The notes under the pieces were generated by a model. That model was not told the DNA's origin, ran no database searches, and saw only the letters and a program-made list of their open reading frames with translations. Both the position numbers and the translations under genes were made by a program. Below, piece after piece: positions 11,752 through 23,208 of a stretch of 64,000 bases of DNA. The stretch is from positions 5,447,501 to 5,511,500 of the forward strand of contig JAULJL010000048.1 in the NCBI GenBank assembly GCA_030761205.1, given 5' to 3'. The stretch comes from Fremontodendron californicum (Eukaryota; Streptophyta; Magnoliopsida; Malvales; Malvaceae). Every line of letters starts with the position of its first letter. The first letter of the stretch is position 1.

Positions 11752-12085
11752 TGATGCACGCTGTAATGATCTAATCCAAGAATTCAGGAGAATTGAGAAG
11801 AAGCAACACAATTCTCGAGAGTAACCTGGCAAAGGGAATGCAGAGAAGAGAAAGAAAGAATAGAGATAGAGTGAAACTGTACTGAATTCATTGATGATTG
11901 TAATCTTTTACAATTGTACAATTTATACTAAGCAATAGAATCATTTCTATATTCATTCTGGTTTAACAAACTAACAAACTAACAGATTGACTACTGCCAC
12001 ATCAGCTGATTGCAACTAACTGCCTTAACTGCTAACTGCAACTAACTACCTTAACTTCTTGGTTGTTATTCTTATACACGCATCA
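11752..12085 (-). repeat. 5' LTR of the Reina-like element
   Basis: 334 bp, TGATGCACG...CGCATCA, paired with 6846-7182. Confidence 0.9.
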
Positions 12086-12153
12086 AAAACTCTACTAAGT
12101 TCCTATCCAGTATGAGTCTGGTCGGACGGACTATCCAACTCTTGAATAAGCTA
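12086..12153. mobile_element. Right part of the MITE split by the Reina-like element
   Basis: Starts with the duplicated AAAAC. It continues 'agtttctatccagtatgagtc'-like wording seen at the right ends of family members (compare 60690-60736) and ends in 'ctcttgaataagcta'. Confidence 0.5.
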
Positions 12154-12805
12154 CTTTGAGCTTATGTTTTGGGTTTTATGGATTTCTTTTAAATACTTTA
12201 TTTCGTAACCTTGTTTAAGTAGATGATATACTAAATTTCAATAGATATTTCAGATTACAAACTTTTCAATTTTAGGCATTTTGGACTAATTTAGATTTTC
12301 GCCAAAACTTTTAATGTCTTTTGCATGTTTATAGGGTTATATCTTACAAGTGTTTAGCGTCTGTTATGGCTCGAATTTGGGGCGTGAAAAAAAAAAAAAC
12401 TTTTTTAGGAAGCTGTTTATTTGTTAGGAACAGTTGGCAAGAGATTAGCATGTTCAGGTTGTCTACACATAGAGAAAAGCTAATTTTAGTGCCAATAACT
12501 TCTTGCAAGTATGGCACATGCTAGCAGCTTTGATTTGGTGAATTTACATAATCTTCCTAATGCTTTGTTTAGGTTTATGCAAGATGGTTTATTATGTATT
12601 GTAATGCCTACATCCTCTGTTATTTAAGCAGTTTTAATCGCTTTTATACTTTAAAAATTTCTTAAATAAGGATGATTAAATTCATTAAGTAGCTTTGAAC
12701 TACTTAATATTTTTATAACTTTTTCATTGAAAAGCTCTTCCTTTAAAGTAATTTCTAAACAAGTTATCAAAATGCATTGTAAACATTAAACAATGGTTTA
12801 TTAAA
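12154..12805. other. AT-rich interval, nothing recognised
   Basis: One 67-codon open frame at 12321-12524 has no recognisable similarity. It contains a homopolymer A run and is most likely chance. Confidence 0.5.
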
Positions 12806-12990
12806 CGTAGACATGTTCATGTGTCGAGTCAAATCATCCGTACGCATGTTTTATTGTTTAAAAATATTTTTAAAAAATCATTTTTCATATTTATATTTTT
12901 ATAATTAAATTTAAATAAAAAATAATTTTTTTATTAAATAAACAGTGATTTTGACCGAATTAAACCGATCCGAATTGAAATCAAAAGTTA
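12806..12990. mobile_element. Degenerate hAT MITE copy
   Basis: The left end 'tagacatgttcatgtgtcgagtc' and the core 'TTATAATTAAATTTAAATAAA' match the family at 4623-4899; the right end is not found. Confidence 0.45.
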
Positions 12991-14005
12991 TTTCAATATT
13001 ATTTTTTTCAAAACAAAAAATTACACGTGCAACGCATTGTGGACAATAACAAGCTAGCTGGTTATTGAAAAACCGAGTGATCATCAACGCGTAAAGGACC
13101 ACGTCACTGTCTAAGTTTCCTAAAGCGAAATTGACAAAGGAGGGATACAGATGTAATACAGATCTAACCACGAGAGACGTATAATCTATACTTTTTGAAT
13201 TTATGCATTTTTTCTAGAAAGTAAAAAAAAAAAAAAAAAAAAAAAACAATAATACTTTAGAAAGCAAATCACTTCAGAAAAAAGGCAAGCAAAGCCCTGT
13301 ATTTTTTTTTTTAAATTAAGTTTAATTCAATTGATATATATAATTATTTTTAAAAAGTGATATTTAATAGATTTAAATTTGTAACTCCATTTCCTATTCT
13401 TGATGTACGACCTCCTTTTTACTAAGAAAAAAAAAAGACTCCACCTTCGAAAAAATAAGTTGGGGACTGGAGGAACCAAGGTCTAGGTGGACAACTAGAC
13501 TTTGCGGTGGAAAAAAAAATCCCCTTTTATCTTTCCCTTTTTTTCAATTTTTTATTTTATTTTATTAGTTTTTTATTTAAAAGTCTTTAAATTATTTATT
13601 TTTTAATTATTCTATTTTTATTTTGTTAGTTTATTTTTAAATTTTTTATTCATTTAATGTAATAAATATATTTATATAATAATTAGTTAATCAAAATATG
13701 TAAATAAATATATAAAATAATATGTGTTAAAATGTTAAATTTTATTAAAATATACATAAAATAATTTATTAATACATTCTTAGATTAATATCCTTAATGA
13801 TCATTTTTTATTCTCACATCATCAACACCGTTATTTTGTTATCTAAACTCATATCTCACCGTTGATTTTAATTTTACTACTACAGTACTTAATCTCACTG
13901 CCACCTTTGTTTTCAATTTTATTAAAATCAATCTCACCGTCCGTACAAATATTTTTTAATAAGAGGATTTGGGAATTTAAGTTTTACCTGTAAAAGGTAT
14001 ATCTC
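12991..14005. other. AT-rich interval with poly-A/T tracts
   Basis: No coding signal. Long A run at about 13228-13246 and T-rich segments at 13500-13640. Confidence 0.5.
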
Positions 14006-14358
14006 TTAGGGTTAGTTTATCATTATTGTTGGAAAAACCTTTGATTGAAAAAAGTGTGACGAAAAAATATGGTTTAAAATTTTTTAAATGTTTGGTATTG
14101 CTTTGAAAAAGTATTGTAAGCAATTGAAATGTAAAAATAGATATGTTTAAAGTAATAAAAGTTTAAAAATATGAAAATAATCAAATCAATTTATCCAAAA
14201 GTTAGCTTTTAAATCGTAAAAGCTCTATTTTCTTGGTTTGGATTGGCAAACCATGATTTTAACCGCAGAAACTAAAATTTTTTACTCGTTTAACATTGGT
14301 GTTACGCTAAAATACAACTTTTGACCTAAAAAATTGTGTCAATAACAATGTTAAACGG
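14006..14358 (+). mobile_element. MITE of the 'GTTTAACATTGTTGTTGG' type
   Basis: The left end 'agggttagtttatcattattgttgg' is mirrored at the right end by 'caataacaatgttaaacggg'. The interior has 'attgaaaaaagtgtg' and 'aaaagctctattttcttgg'. A second copy in the opposite orientation lies at 46555-46944. Confidence 0.6.
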
Positions 14359-14399
14359 GAACTTAATAAACTTTGTGCCAACGCAAGTGAGCCCACCAT

Positions 14400-14456
14400 T
14401 TGTATATATATATATGGATTATTATCAGATACACCGTTTGTATATATATATATACA
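14400..14456 (+). promoter_or_regulatory. Core promoter candidate of the secreted-peptide gene
   Basis: Two TA-alternating TATA-like tracts (14403-14414 and 14440-14452) lie 55-105 bases upstream of the ATG at 14509, the usual distance for a short 5' UTR. Confidence 0.35.
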
Positions 14457-14508
14457 CAAGTGCAGTAAGTAAAATGAAAGCTTATCATAAATGCATGGTT
14501 TCTGAGAA

Positions 14509-15540
14509 ATGAAGACTTCTCTTATTGGATGCATGCTCCTGGTTTCTCTTATTTTCCTTCCTTTTTCCTTTTCTGCACGACAATTTCTGGTTCCAATTGC
14601 AAACAGTAAGATAACTATATTCCTTATCCTTTTCCTGCTATAGTTTTTCTTTTTTTTTTTTTTTTTTACCATATGGAAAGTACAAGGGAGAACGGGAGAT
14701 TTGAACCTTGGACTTCAATTTTCCTAGGCTTTAGCTGTTCCGTTTTGCTTCCTTTGATTCTATGTGATCGTATTTTTTATGTCCGTGCTCATCTTTTTTC
14801 GCCCGATTATTTGATAAGTGTTCTTGTTTTCTTGAACAATGAATTTAAAGTTATTGTTTTCGATATTTGAAATTGTCAGAATTTGATCTCTGATTATTGA
14901 AACTGAAAGTTCAACATTCTACCAACCGATTACATGATTATATTTAAATATTGTTTTCGTTGCGTTTTTTTTTTAAATTTAATTGCGCTTATAAATGCTG
15001 CTAAATTATCAGCGACATTGCAAAAGCATCATTAAAAACGTTGAGGAAACACACGTCGGAGATTGGTTCCTTTTGATAAGAAAGCAACAAAAAAAAAAAG
15101 TTAAATCCGATATTGAGTTATAAAATTACACTTATTATTATATAACTGAACTCGTCGGATTTAGTTCAACTTTATATTAGATTTGTTTAACTATATACTA
15201 ATTTCATGATTTCGTTTGTTTATTATTTTCTTATACTTTTCTAATAGTCTGTGATGTATACATATTTAAGATTGTTTTACTGTAATTATAATTTCTATTT
15301 GTTCATATGATCCCATAAAAAAAATTAATTAATTGTATTTACCGTTTATAATTTCTTGACGAGTGCCTGCCAACTATTTGTAATATTGCTACAGAGGATC
15401 GCATGTTTCACAATGGTAAAGAAGACCCTTTCCCACCTAAATACCCTGACGAAGCTCCAGTAACGTGCATGCGTAATGGAAAATCCGGTGATTGTCAAGT
15501 AATTGGTACATGGAAGCCGCCGGGAAAGTTTATTCCGTAG
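14509..15540 (+). CDS. Small secreted peptide precursor, 80 aa, two exons, unknown family
   Basis: Exon 1 is 14509-14605, the intron 14606-15394 (GTAAGA...TACAG), exon 2 15395-15540 ending TAG. Phases join exactly (97 + 146 = 243 nt). Residues 1-23 form a clear signal peptide: Met-Lys, a Leu/Ile/Val/Phe core, and cleavage expected after SFSA. The mature part (about 57 aa) is basic, with 'DPFPPKYPDEAP', a two-cysteine loop CMRNGKSGDC, and the end 'GTWKPPGKFIP'. Two cysteines eight residues apart suggest one disulphide; the Pro-rich ends recall processed plant peptide hormones, but I do not recognise the family. There is a TATA-like tract upstream and a MITE 30 bases downstream. Function unknown; the gene model is by eye. 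Confidence 0.65.
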
Positions 15541-15569
15541 TTTGAGATGAATATATATATATATAATTA

Positions 15570-15736
15570 TATTTGATGCATTGTCAGTGTATAAATCTAT
15601 ACACTGTCAGTAAACTAAATGATGTCATTTCATTAAAAATAAAATTATCTGCATTTATTTTTACAAACTTTTAATAAGGTAGCATCCTCTGGTTCACTGA
15701 TAGTATATAGATTTATACACCGCAGTCAATCAAATA
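15570..15736. mobile_element. Hairpin MITE, about 167 bp
   Basis: About 45-bp near-perfect inverted repeat: left 'gtgtataaatctatacactg' and right, reverse complemented, 'gtgtataaatctatatacta', with shared outer 'tatttgat'. It lies just past the stop codon of the secreted-peptide gene and could supply 3' UTR sequence. Confidence 0.65.
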
Positions 15737-15789
15737 CAAACACATATATATAATGAAGAAACTGTAGGCTATGCTCTCTTTGTTTGTTA

Positions 15790-15960
15790 TGGAATCTGGT
15801 AATTCGTGTATTTTTTTTGTGTCATAATCATGTTGAAAGTGTTTTATATTTGTATAAATTTTGACGTGTTAATAATTTATGTTATATAGATATATTAACA
15901 TTTCGTGTCATGTTTTAGTTATTTTTTTCATGTCGTGTTCAATATTGTCAGGTCTAAGTT
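15790..15960 (+). repeat. Copy of the 'GTGTCATAAT...GACGTGTTAATAATTTATG' repeat family
   Basis: Shares 'ttttgacgtgttaataattt', 'tcgtgtcatgttttagttat' and 'tgtcaggtctaa' with 56088-56305 and with the reverse complement of 52485-53200. Probably a non-autonomous DNA transposon; ends not defined. Confidence 0.5.
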
Positions 15961-16252
15961 TGGGTTGTAAAATTAACCTACCTTATGTTAATTTATTCTT
16001 CCCGATCTCAACTACCGAGTAAACCTAAATTTATTGTGGAATAAAATGAAAGGATATGGTTCATCCCAATTAAGTTGTCCAAAAAAATGTTGGAGTTTAT
16101 TCATTTCCAAAGAAGGCATGCAAAAGGGTGTTAACAATGTTTGAAGAGAAGTGATCTATTATAAAATTAATTTAATTTTATAATTTTTTATATGATTTAT
16201 ATTTATTTAATGTGATCGTTGTATTTTATATTTTATTCAAGTAAATCATTAT

Positions 16253-17748
16253 TGTCAAATTTCACTACGCAAGTGTACATATCGCAAACAAATAATAAAG
16301 TGGAACTAAAGTGTCGAACCCACGAGGAATTGCTATTAAATTCGTTAAGTACTAAAATCAACACAACTTAATCTTATCTAAACAACTAATTAAATATGAT
16401 AATTAAAAACTAAATTAAAAGACTGAAAGCAAGTAAATTAAAAAGGATAAATTCAATTAATTATAAAAGCCTAGGATTACAACTTCTCCCAACACTTCGC
16501 TTGAATCTCTCTCTACCTCTTAACTTGATTAATGATCCTGAATTGTTAACCTAGAGTTCTATCTTATTTATAAGGATCTTCCGATGGTCTCATAAAAATA
16601 TCCTTCTTAACCAATTAACTAACCAACTATGAAAATTGATTTAAGAAGAACTCATTAAGCTTAGGCTCTAACAATGGTTACACATGACAAGTAAGTGTAT
16701 TCCTACCCTACCTACAAAACAATTCATCCTAATAAATGAATATGAAACATGTGTAATTCAATCCATGTCTAACACTAAACTCCTATGCCTAGTTGCATTT
16801 AGATTAACAAATCAATCTAATTGGTGATCAAGCAATTAGAAGCATTAAGAACAAGATTGAACAAATAACTCAACAAACCATTAAATCAAGCTAGAGAGAG
16901 AAAGAAAATTCAAACTATATGTTGAGTTCCATTGAAATCTTGGTAAAAGAAAATTAGTTCATAATAATTAATGAAAACAAATATTCAATGGTTTCACCAT
17001 CATCAACAACACAAGAAAAATAAAGGAGAGAAAAGAGAAAACTAAGAGTTCTCAATTCTTGAATCTTCAATCTTCACAAATCTTCCAATCTTCTTGAGAG
17101 CTTTTGATGGCAACTATCCTCTTCAGAGAATTAGGTTTCTAGGTATCCAATCCCCTTTATTAAGACCTAAAAGAGTCCTATTTAAAGTGCCCAAGGCCTC
17201 CTAGAGTCCGAAACTTTGTGCATAAGCAAACAGGTAAGTATAGGTTTTCTTTTTTTTTTTTACGTGTTTTACTGTTCATGATCGGCGCCACTGCCTATGA
17301 CCCTATGGCGCCGCGGCACCAACTCTCTGTCTGCCCTGGGTTGGTTCTGCCATTTTCTTGTACTTCGTCAGCTGTTTTGACTGGGAAAACCTTGTTTTAT
17401 TTTGACGAGTCTTAGACCGTTGGAAAGATATGGAATTCAGCTTCAAAAGTCAAGAAGGGAGTTTTCTCAAATGAAGCCTTTAAGATCAAGTTTTTCTTGA
17501 AAGAAGCTCCGGAGGTTGAATCTGCCTGCTCATTGCTTTGCACCATTTTTCATCGTTTTGCACCTTGAAACTCCATATCACCTTGGACCTATAAAAACAC
17601 ATAAATAATAACTAAATAACTATTTTAAACATGAAATGGAAATTCTAAAAACATCTAAAACTAATCAAATCCTAATAAAAATCCCAAGGACTTAGCCGAT
17701 TTAAATGCATAAAAGATGGTAAAATAACTATATTTCCTAGAGTTATCA
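16253..17748 (-). repeat. 3' LTR of the TR-GAG element
   Basis: 1496 bp, highly similar along its whole length to 21715-23208, with scattered substitutions and short indels, including a short deletion around 22530-22545 of the other copy. Contains a short GC-rich block (GGCGCCACTGCC and GGCGCCGCGGC) near 17285-17315. Confidence 0.9.
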
Positions 17749-17764
17749 CACCCCCAAACTTAAG
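17749..17764 (-). promoter_or_regulatory. Polypurine tract of the TR-GAG element
   Basis: Minus strand TTAAGTTTGGGGGTG abuts the 3' LTR; this is the PPT wording typical of Athila elements. Confidence 0.7.
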
Positions 17765-19190
17765 ATTTTGCTAGTCCTCGAGCAAAACAAAACTAAACAA
17801 ACTAACTAAATAACCTGACACAAAACACCACTCAAGATAAATGCACTCAAACAATAATTTCTTAATTTTCCTCAAAAGTTACCTCCAAATCCTGATTCAA
17901 AGTAGAACATAAACATAATCCAAATCTATGATTCAATTCAATCGTAAACTTCATGCTTGAATGGATTTTCAGTGTGTATGTGTATAATCTCTTTACAAAT
18001 CATCACATGCAATCTAAATAAGTTTATATCAATACAAAAAATGCGAATTAGTACTAGATTCTCATATGTTTGCTTTTCATCTCTCTCTCCACTAATGTAG
18101 ACTAACACTTCATCAAGGATCAAGTAGGTCTTTATTAAGCTTGTAATGTAAGGCTAGGGTCAAGGTAGAATAAAGATATATTTCGGTTTAAATTCACCCA
18201 TAGACACTTTACATTTTTTCCAGGATTTTTGAGAGCCATAGTTTTTTCCTCAAATTACATTCTCCATTCTTTGAATACACTTTCTTTTTTATTCACCAAT
18301 TTATTCTTTTTTTTTTCTTTCTTTCTGTTCTTCGTTTTTGAATAACCATAAACTTTTTTTTATATCACCATTTCACCCAAATTTGACATGGCTCATAATT
18401 TTTTCTTGTATGTCATACACATGCCTATGTAGTGAGGGTTAATCATGGTTTTCTTATTTGGCTAGGCTAAAAGATGTGACAATCAAAGAAAATAGATATA
18501 TCAATTAGGCACAAAGAGGTAGACTAAGGATAATCATATATAAAGGTAAGCTTGAAAGGCTCAAACGATCCAAAGATGGCCTAAATCACTTCCTCAACTT
18601 AGTGTTGTCTAGGATTTCGCCTCGAGAGAGAATTAAACAAATTCTAGGTTCTAGACATAATTGCAATTCATGTCAACATAATCAGTCTTTAAATAAGCAA
18701 TGCAAATCTAAGCAAAAGATCAAGTGCTCAATTTGTTGAAAATCACATCCTAACATGAAACTAACAAAAGAATTTAACACAAATTCTTCTCATGCCAATG
18801 TTTTCCCAAGAATCAAGATAAATCAATAACTAAAATTCATCATTGGATAAGGATTCCATCATAATAAGTGCTATATATCTCAAGTAAAAACTAATTTTTT
18901 TTTTAGACTCCTAATAAACTTAGACAATCACACAAACTAAAATAAATCTAAAGACACACCCCCAAACTTAAAACAAACATTGTCCTCAATGTTTGGAAAT
19001 AAAAAGAGTAAGAACAAGAAAACTCCCCTATCGATGAAAGCAACGTAGGAGAATCTTTAGTTTTCCTCTTAAACTTCATCATGCTTGTCCAAGTTGGGTG
19101 AGTAGTCACTACAAAAGAAAAGAAAGTAAAAAGAAATTAATAATAATAAAAATACTCTAAAAATTAAAAGAAAAAGAAAAAAAAAATTTA
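17765..19190 (-). other. Noncoding 3' internal region of the TR-GAG element, with a second PPT
   Basis: No coding signal over about 1.4 kb. At 18955-18972 the minus strand again reads TTTTAAGTTTGGGGGTGTG, a near copy of the terminal PPT, in the middle of the internal region. Confidence 0.6.
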
Positions 19191-19254
19191 GAACTTAGGT
19201 TGTCTCCCAAGAAGCGCTTGATTTATAGTCATCGGCTTGACTATCTCATTCCCA

Positions 19255-21603
19255 TTAGTCGGCATCCTTCCACTGGAACCATTGCCCTCCATTTTTCTTT
19301 GCTTTATGAAGATTGGCATTCACAAAATTGTGGCATCCATGCATCTTGGAAGTATAAAGTGAAACGGTCTCAAGTGGTGTAGTGGAACAATTTTCATTGA
19401 ATGCTTCTTTGGAATCACTGTTCACCACTTTAACTGCCATGCATTCATCAAATTCGTTAGAAAACTTCATAGCCTTAAAAACTTTAAAAGTTACCTGTTG
19501 GTCTAGAACTCTCATGGTAAGTTCTCCTTTTTGCACATCAATGAGAGTTCTACCGGTGGCTAAGAATGGTCTCCCAAGAATTATGGGTATTTCACTATCC
19601 TCCTCCATGTCAAGCACAATAAAATCAGTAGGAAAGAAAAATTTGTCAACCTTGACTAGCACATCTTCAACCATGCCTCTTGGATGCTTGATGGATCTAT
19701 CGGCTAGTTGCAACATCATTGTAGTGGGCTTTATTTCCCCCAAACCAAACTTGTAATAGATAGAGGCATCGAATTTATACTAACCCCCAAATCACATAAA
19801 GCTTTACCAAAAATTTTATTAACAATGGTGCATGGAATGGCGAAGCTTCCCAAATCTTTGAGTTTGGGTAGGAGTTTCTTTTGAAGGATAGCGCTGCACT
19901 CTTCAGTAAGTGCAACTGTCTCAATCTCATCCAATTTCCTCTTCTTAGATAAAATTTCTTTCATAAACTTGACATACTTAGGCATTTATTCTAAATCTTC
20001 AGCAAAAGGTATATTAATATGGAGCTTTTTAAATACCTCAAGAAACTTCTGAAACTGCTTGTCAAGTTTTTTCTTTTGAAGTCGCTGAGGAAAAGGTGGT
20101 GCTGGGCTTCTTCTTGAGCCTTTTCAATTTCTTTTTCCCCCAAATTTTCCACTTCAAGAGGCTTGGGTGGTAATTCTAGCACTTTCTTTTGAAGACGTTG
20201 AGGAAAGGGTGGTGGTAGTAGACTGGAGGTGTCTTCTCTTGAATTTTCTCATTATGCTTCTTGTTACCCACTTCTACTTCTTTCTCACTCCTTAATGTAA
20301 TGGCATTGCATTGCTCTTTCCCATGGCTCTTAGGATTTGTCAAAGTATCGCTTGGAAAAGATCGCCTTGGGCGATTGTTAATCGCATTAGCAAGTTGGCA
20401 CACTTGTGTCTCAAGATTCTTAAGTGATGCTGTTTGAATTTGAAGTAATCAGCTTGACCTTGAAGTATTTTAGCTTGACTTTGAAGTGATGTTTTATGCT
20501 CCTGAAATGATTCTGAGTGATTCTGAATGAGATTATCAGTTCTTGCCATGAATTGCGTAAACATCTCTTCCAGATGTCTTCTTTTCTTGGATAAGAGCTT
20601 TGGCTTGTGCTTGAAAACCAGGAGGGACTACTTGCTTAGCTTGTGATGATGGCCCTTGGTTGTTCCAAGAAAAGTTTTGCTGATTTTTCCAACCTGGATT
20701 ATAGTCGTTTGGATATGGGTTGTTCTGCTGCCTATTATAGTTTCCCACATATTGAGTAGTGAAGCCTTTGTTGGGCATCTATCACTGGTGTGTCCTTCCC
20801 CACAAGATTCACATGTTACAAATGGGCTTTGGACTGAATGTACACTCATGGTGTCAAATTTCTTGGATAAAGCAGCCATTTGTGCAGATAAGGCACTGAT
20901 CTCATCCAACTAATAAACGCTTGAAGCTTTCTTTGGCAAAATTCGCTCAGTGGAATATTGATAATTATTGGATGCCATCTCCTCAATTAAATTATAAGCC
21001 TCATCAATTTCTTTTCCCATGAGTGCCCCACCTGCTGCAGCATCTATAGAACTTCTAGTAGGATCCATTAACCCATTATAGAAGGTGTTTACTTGAAGCC
21101 AGTCAGGTATCTCATGATGAAGACATCGTCGGAGTAGATCTTTGTACTTTTTTCCAAGCTTCATATAATGATTCTGAGTCATACTACATAAAAGATGTGA
21201 TATCATTCCGCATCTTAGCTGTCTTGGAAGGAGGAAAATATTTGGCAAGAAAGTTTTGGGCCAGATCAGCCCAAGTAGTAATGGAGCCAGCAGGAAGGGA
21301 GTTCAGCCAACTCTTGGCCTTATCTCGAAGTGAGAAAGGAAAGAGTCTCAGTCTAATGGCATCATCAGAAACACCATTTTGTTTGAAAAGATCTCAAACC
21401 TCTAGGAAATTCACGATGTGAGAATTCGGATCATCGTTCGGTAAGCCGCCAAACTGAACTGATGTTTGGATCATCTGAAGGATGGCCGACTTTATCTCGA
21501 AAGTATTTGCCTAGATAGCAGGCCTCCGAATACTAATTTGAAGGTCTTGCATGAGAGGAACCCCATACTCTCGCAAAGTCTTTGTATCGTTAGCTTCAGC
21601 CAT
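19255..21603 (-). pseudogene. gag-protease of an Athila-like element, broken
   Basis: The start MAEANDTK lies at 21603, about 85 bases inside the PBS. The gag core reads 'LFPFSLRDKAKSWL' and 'FPPSKTAKMRNDI' (21370-21190), then 'RCLHHEIPDWLQVNTFYNGL', a spacer 'EISALSAQMAALSKKFD', and a zinc knuckle CESCGEGHTSDRC near 20810. A Gln/Asn-rich linker follows, then a retropepsin-like region (FAIPCTIVNKIFGKALCDLG; the usual catalytic Asp-Ser/Thr-Gly appears as CDLG) and 'IILGRPFLATGRTLIDV' to the stop at 19255. Stops occur near 21512, 21395 and 21180, with frame changes at about 20560, 20180 and 19740. In Athila elements pol would follow directly; here nothing does. Confidence 0.8.
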
Positions 21604-21687
21604 TGTACCTAAAAATAAGAAAGAAAAAAAAAGTTTAAATTAAGACTAAGGTTGCTTGGTATTAATGTTAACAAAATAATCAACAAT

Positions 21688-21705
21688 TCCCCGGCAACGG
21701 CGCCA
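21688..21705 (-). promoter_or_regulatory. Primer-binding site for tRNA-Asp
   Basis: Minus strand TGGCGCCGTTGCCGGGGA, complementary to the 3' end of tRNA-Asp, nine bases inside the 5' LTR. This PBS is typical of Athila elements. Confidence 0.85.
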
Positions 21706-21714
21706 AAAACTTGT

Positions 21715-23208
21715 TGTCAGATTTCACTACGCAAGTGCTCGTATTGCAAACAAGCAATAAAGTGGAAGTAAAGTGTCGAACCGACGAGGAATTGCTATTA
21801 AATTCATTGAGTACTAAAATTAACACAACTTAATCTTATCTAAACAACTAATTAAATATGATAATTCAAAACTAAAATAAAAGAAATTAATACTGAAAGA
21901 AAGTAAATTAAAAAGGATTAATTCAATTAATTATAAAAGCCTAGGATTACAACATCCCTCAACACTTCGCTTGAATCTCTCTCTACCTCTTAACTTGAGT
22001 AATGATCCTGAATTGTTAACCTAGAGTTCTATCTTATTTATAAGGATCTTCCGATGGTCTCATAAAAATATCCTTCTTAACCAATTAACTAACCAACTAT
22101 GAAAATTGATTTAAAGAAGAACTCATTAAGCTTAGGCTCTAACAATGGTTACACATGACAAGTAAGTGTATTCCTACCCTACCTACAGATCATTCATCCT
22201 AATAAATGAATATGAAACATGTGTCATTCAATCCATGTCTAACACTAAACTCCCTATGTCTAGTTGTATTTAGGTTAACAAATCAATGTAATTGGTGATC
22301 AAGCAATTAGAAGAATTAAGAACAAGATTGAACAAACAACTCAACAAACCATTAAATCAAGCTAGAGAGAGAAAGTAAATTCAAACTACATGTTGAGTTC
22401 CATTGAAAATTCTGGTAAAAGAAAATTAGTTCATGATAATTAATGAAAAGAAATATTCAAATAGTTTCACCATCATCAACAACACAAGAAAAATAAAGAA
22501 GAGAAAAGAGAAAACTACGAGTTGTCAATTCTTGAATCTTCAATCTTCTTGAGAGCTTTTGATGGCAACTATCCTCTTCAGAGAATTAGGTTTCTAGGTA
22601 TCCAATTCCCCTTTATTCTGACCTAAAAGAGTTTTATTCAAAATGTCCAAGGCCTCCTGGAGTCCGAAACTTTGCGCACAAGCAAACAGGTAAGAATAGG
22701 CTTTCTTTTTATTTTTTTATGTGTTTTACTGTTCACAATCAGCGCCGCAGTGCCACTGCCTCTGACCCTGTGGCACCGCGATGCCAACTCTCTGTCTGCC
22801 CTGGGTTGGTTCCACCATTTTCTCATACTTCGTTAGCTGTTTTGACTAGGAAAACCTCGTCCGATTTTGACAAGTCTTAGATCGTTGGAAAGGTATGAAA
22901 TTAGCTTCAAAAGTCAAGGAGTTTTCTCAAATGAAGCCTTTAAGATCAAGTTTTTCTTGAAAGAAGCTCCGGAGGTCGAATCTGCCTGCTCATTGCTTTG
23001 CACTGTTTTTCATCGTTTTGCACCTCGAAACTCCATATCACCTTGGACCTATAAAAACACATAAATAATAACTAAATAACTATTTTAAACATGAAATGAA
23101 AATTCTAAAAACATCTAAACCTAATCAAATCCTAATAAAAGCCTCAGGGACTTAGCCGATTTAAATGCATAAAAAGTGGTAAAATAACTATATTTCCTAG
23201 AGTTATCA
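21715..23208 (-). repeat. 5' LTR of the TR-GAG element
   Basis: 1494 bp, pair of 16253-17748. Confidence 0.9.

Larger units (their letters stand above)
6846..12085 (-). mobile_element. Complete Ty3/gypsy chromovirus, Reina-like, inactivated
   Basis: The 5240-bp element has LTRs of 337 and 334 bp that begin TGATG and end CATCA. It is flanked by AAAAC at 6841-6845 and at 12086-12090, a perfect 5-bp target duplication. Read on the minus strand the order is 5' LTR, tRNA-Met PBS, gag with zinc knuckle, protease, reverse transcriptase, RNase H, integrase, chromodomain, PPT, 3' LTR. The small size, short LTRs and chromodomain fit the Reina clade; Galadriel is the alternative. By eye the two LTRs differ by about nine substitutions plus indels of 1, 8 and 9 bp. 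Several in-frame stops and frameshifts disable it. Confidence 0.9.
16253..23208 (-). mobile_element. Non-autonomous Athila-like LTR element carrying only gag-protease (TR-GAG type)
   Basis: LTRs of 1496 bp (16253-17748) and 1494 bp (21715-23208) start TGTCA and end ATCA. Flanks ATTAT (16248-16252) and ATCAT (23209-23213) match at 4 of 5 bases. On the minus strand the order is 5' LTR, tRNA-Asp PBS, gag (21603 down), protease remnant (to 19255), about 1.5 kb noncoding, PPT, 3' LTR. No reverse transcriptase, RNase H or integrase motif is found, so the 6.96-kb element could move only with help from an Athila relative. Stops in gag show that even this gene is dead. Confidence 0.8.

Noticed and set aside
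14307..14672. 121-codon minus-strand frame
   Set aside because: It starts in a poly-lysine run from a T tract and is antisense to exon 1 and the splice donor of the secreted-peptide gene.
19382..19756. 124-codon plus-strand frame
   Set aside because: Shadow of the minus-strand protease region of the TR-GAG element.
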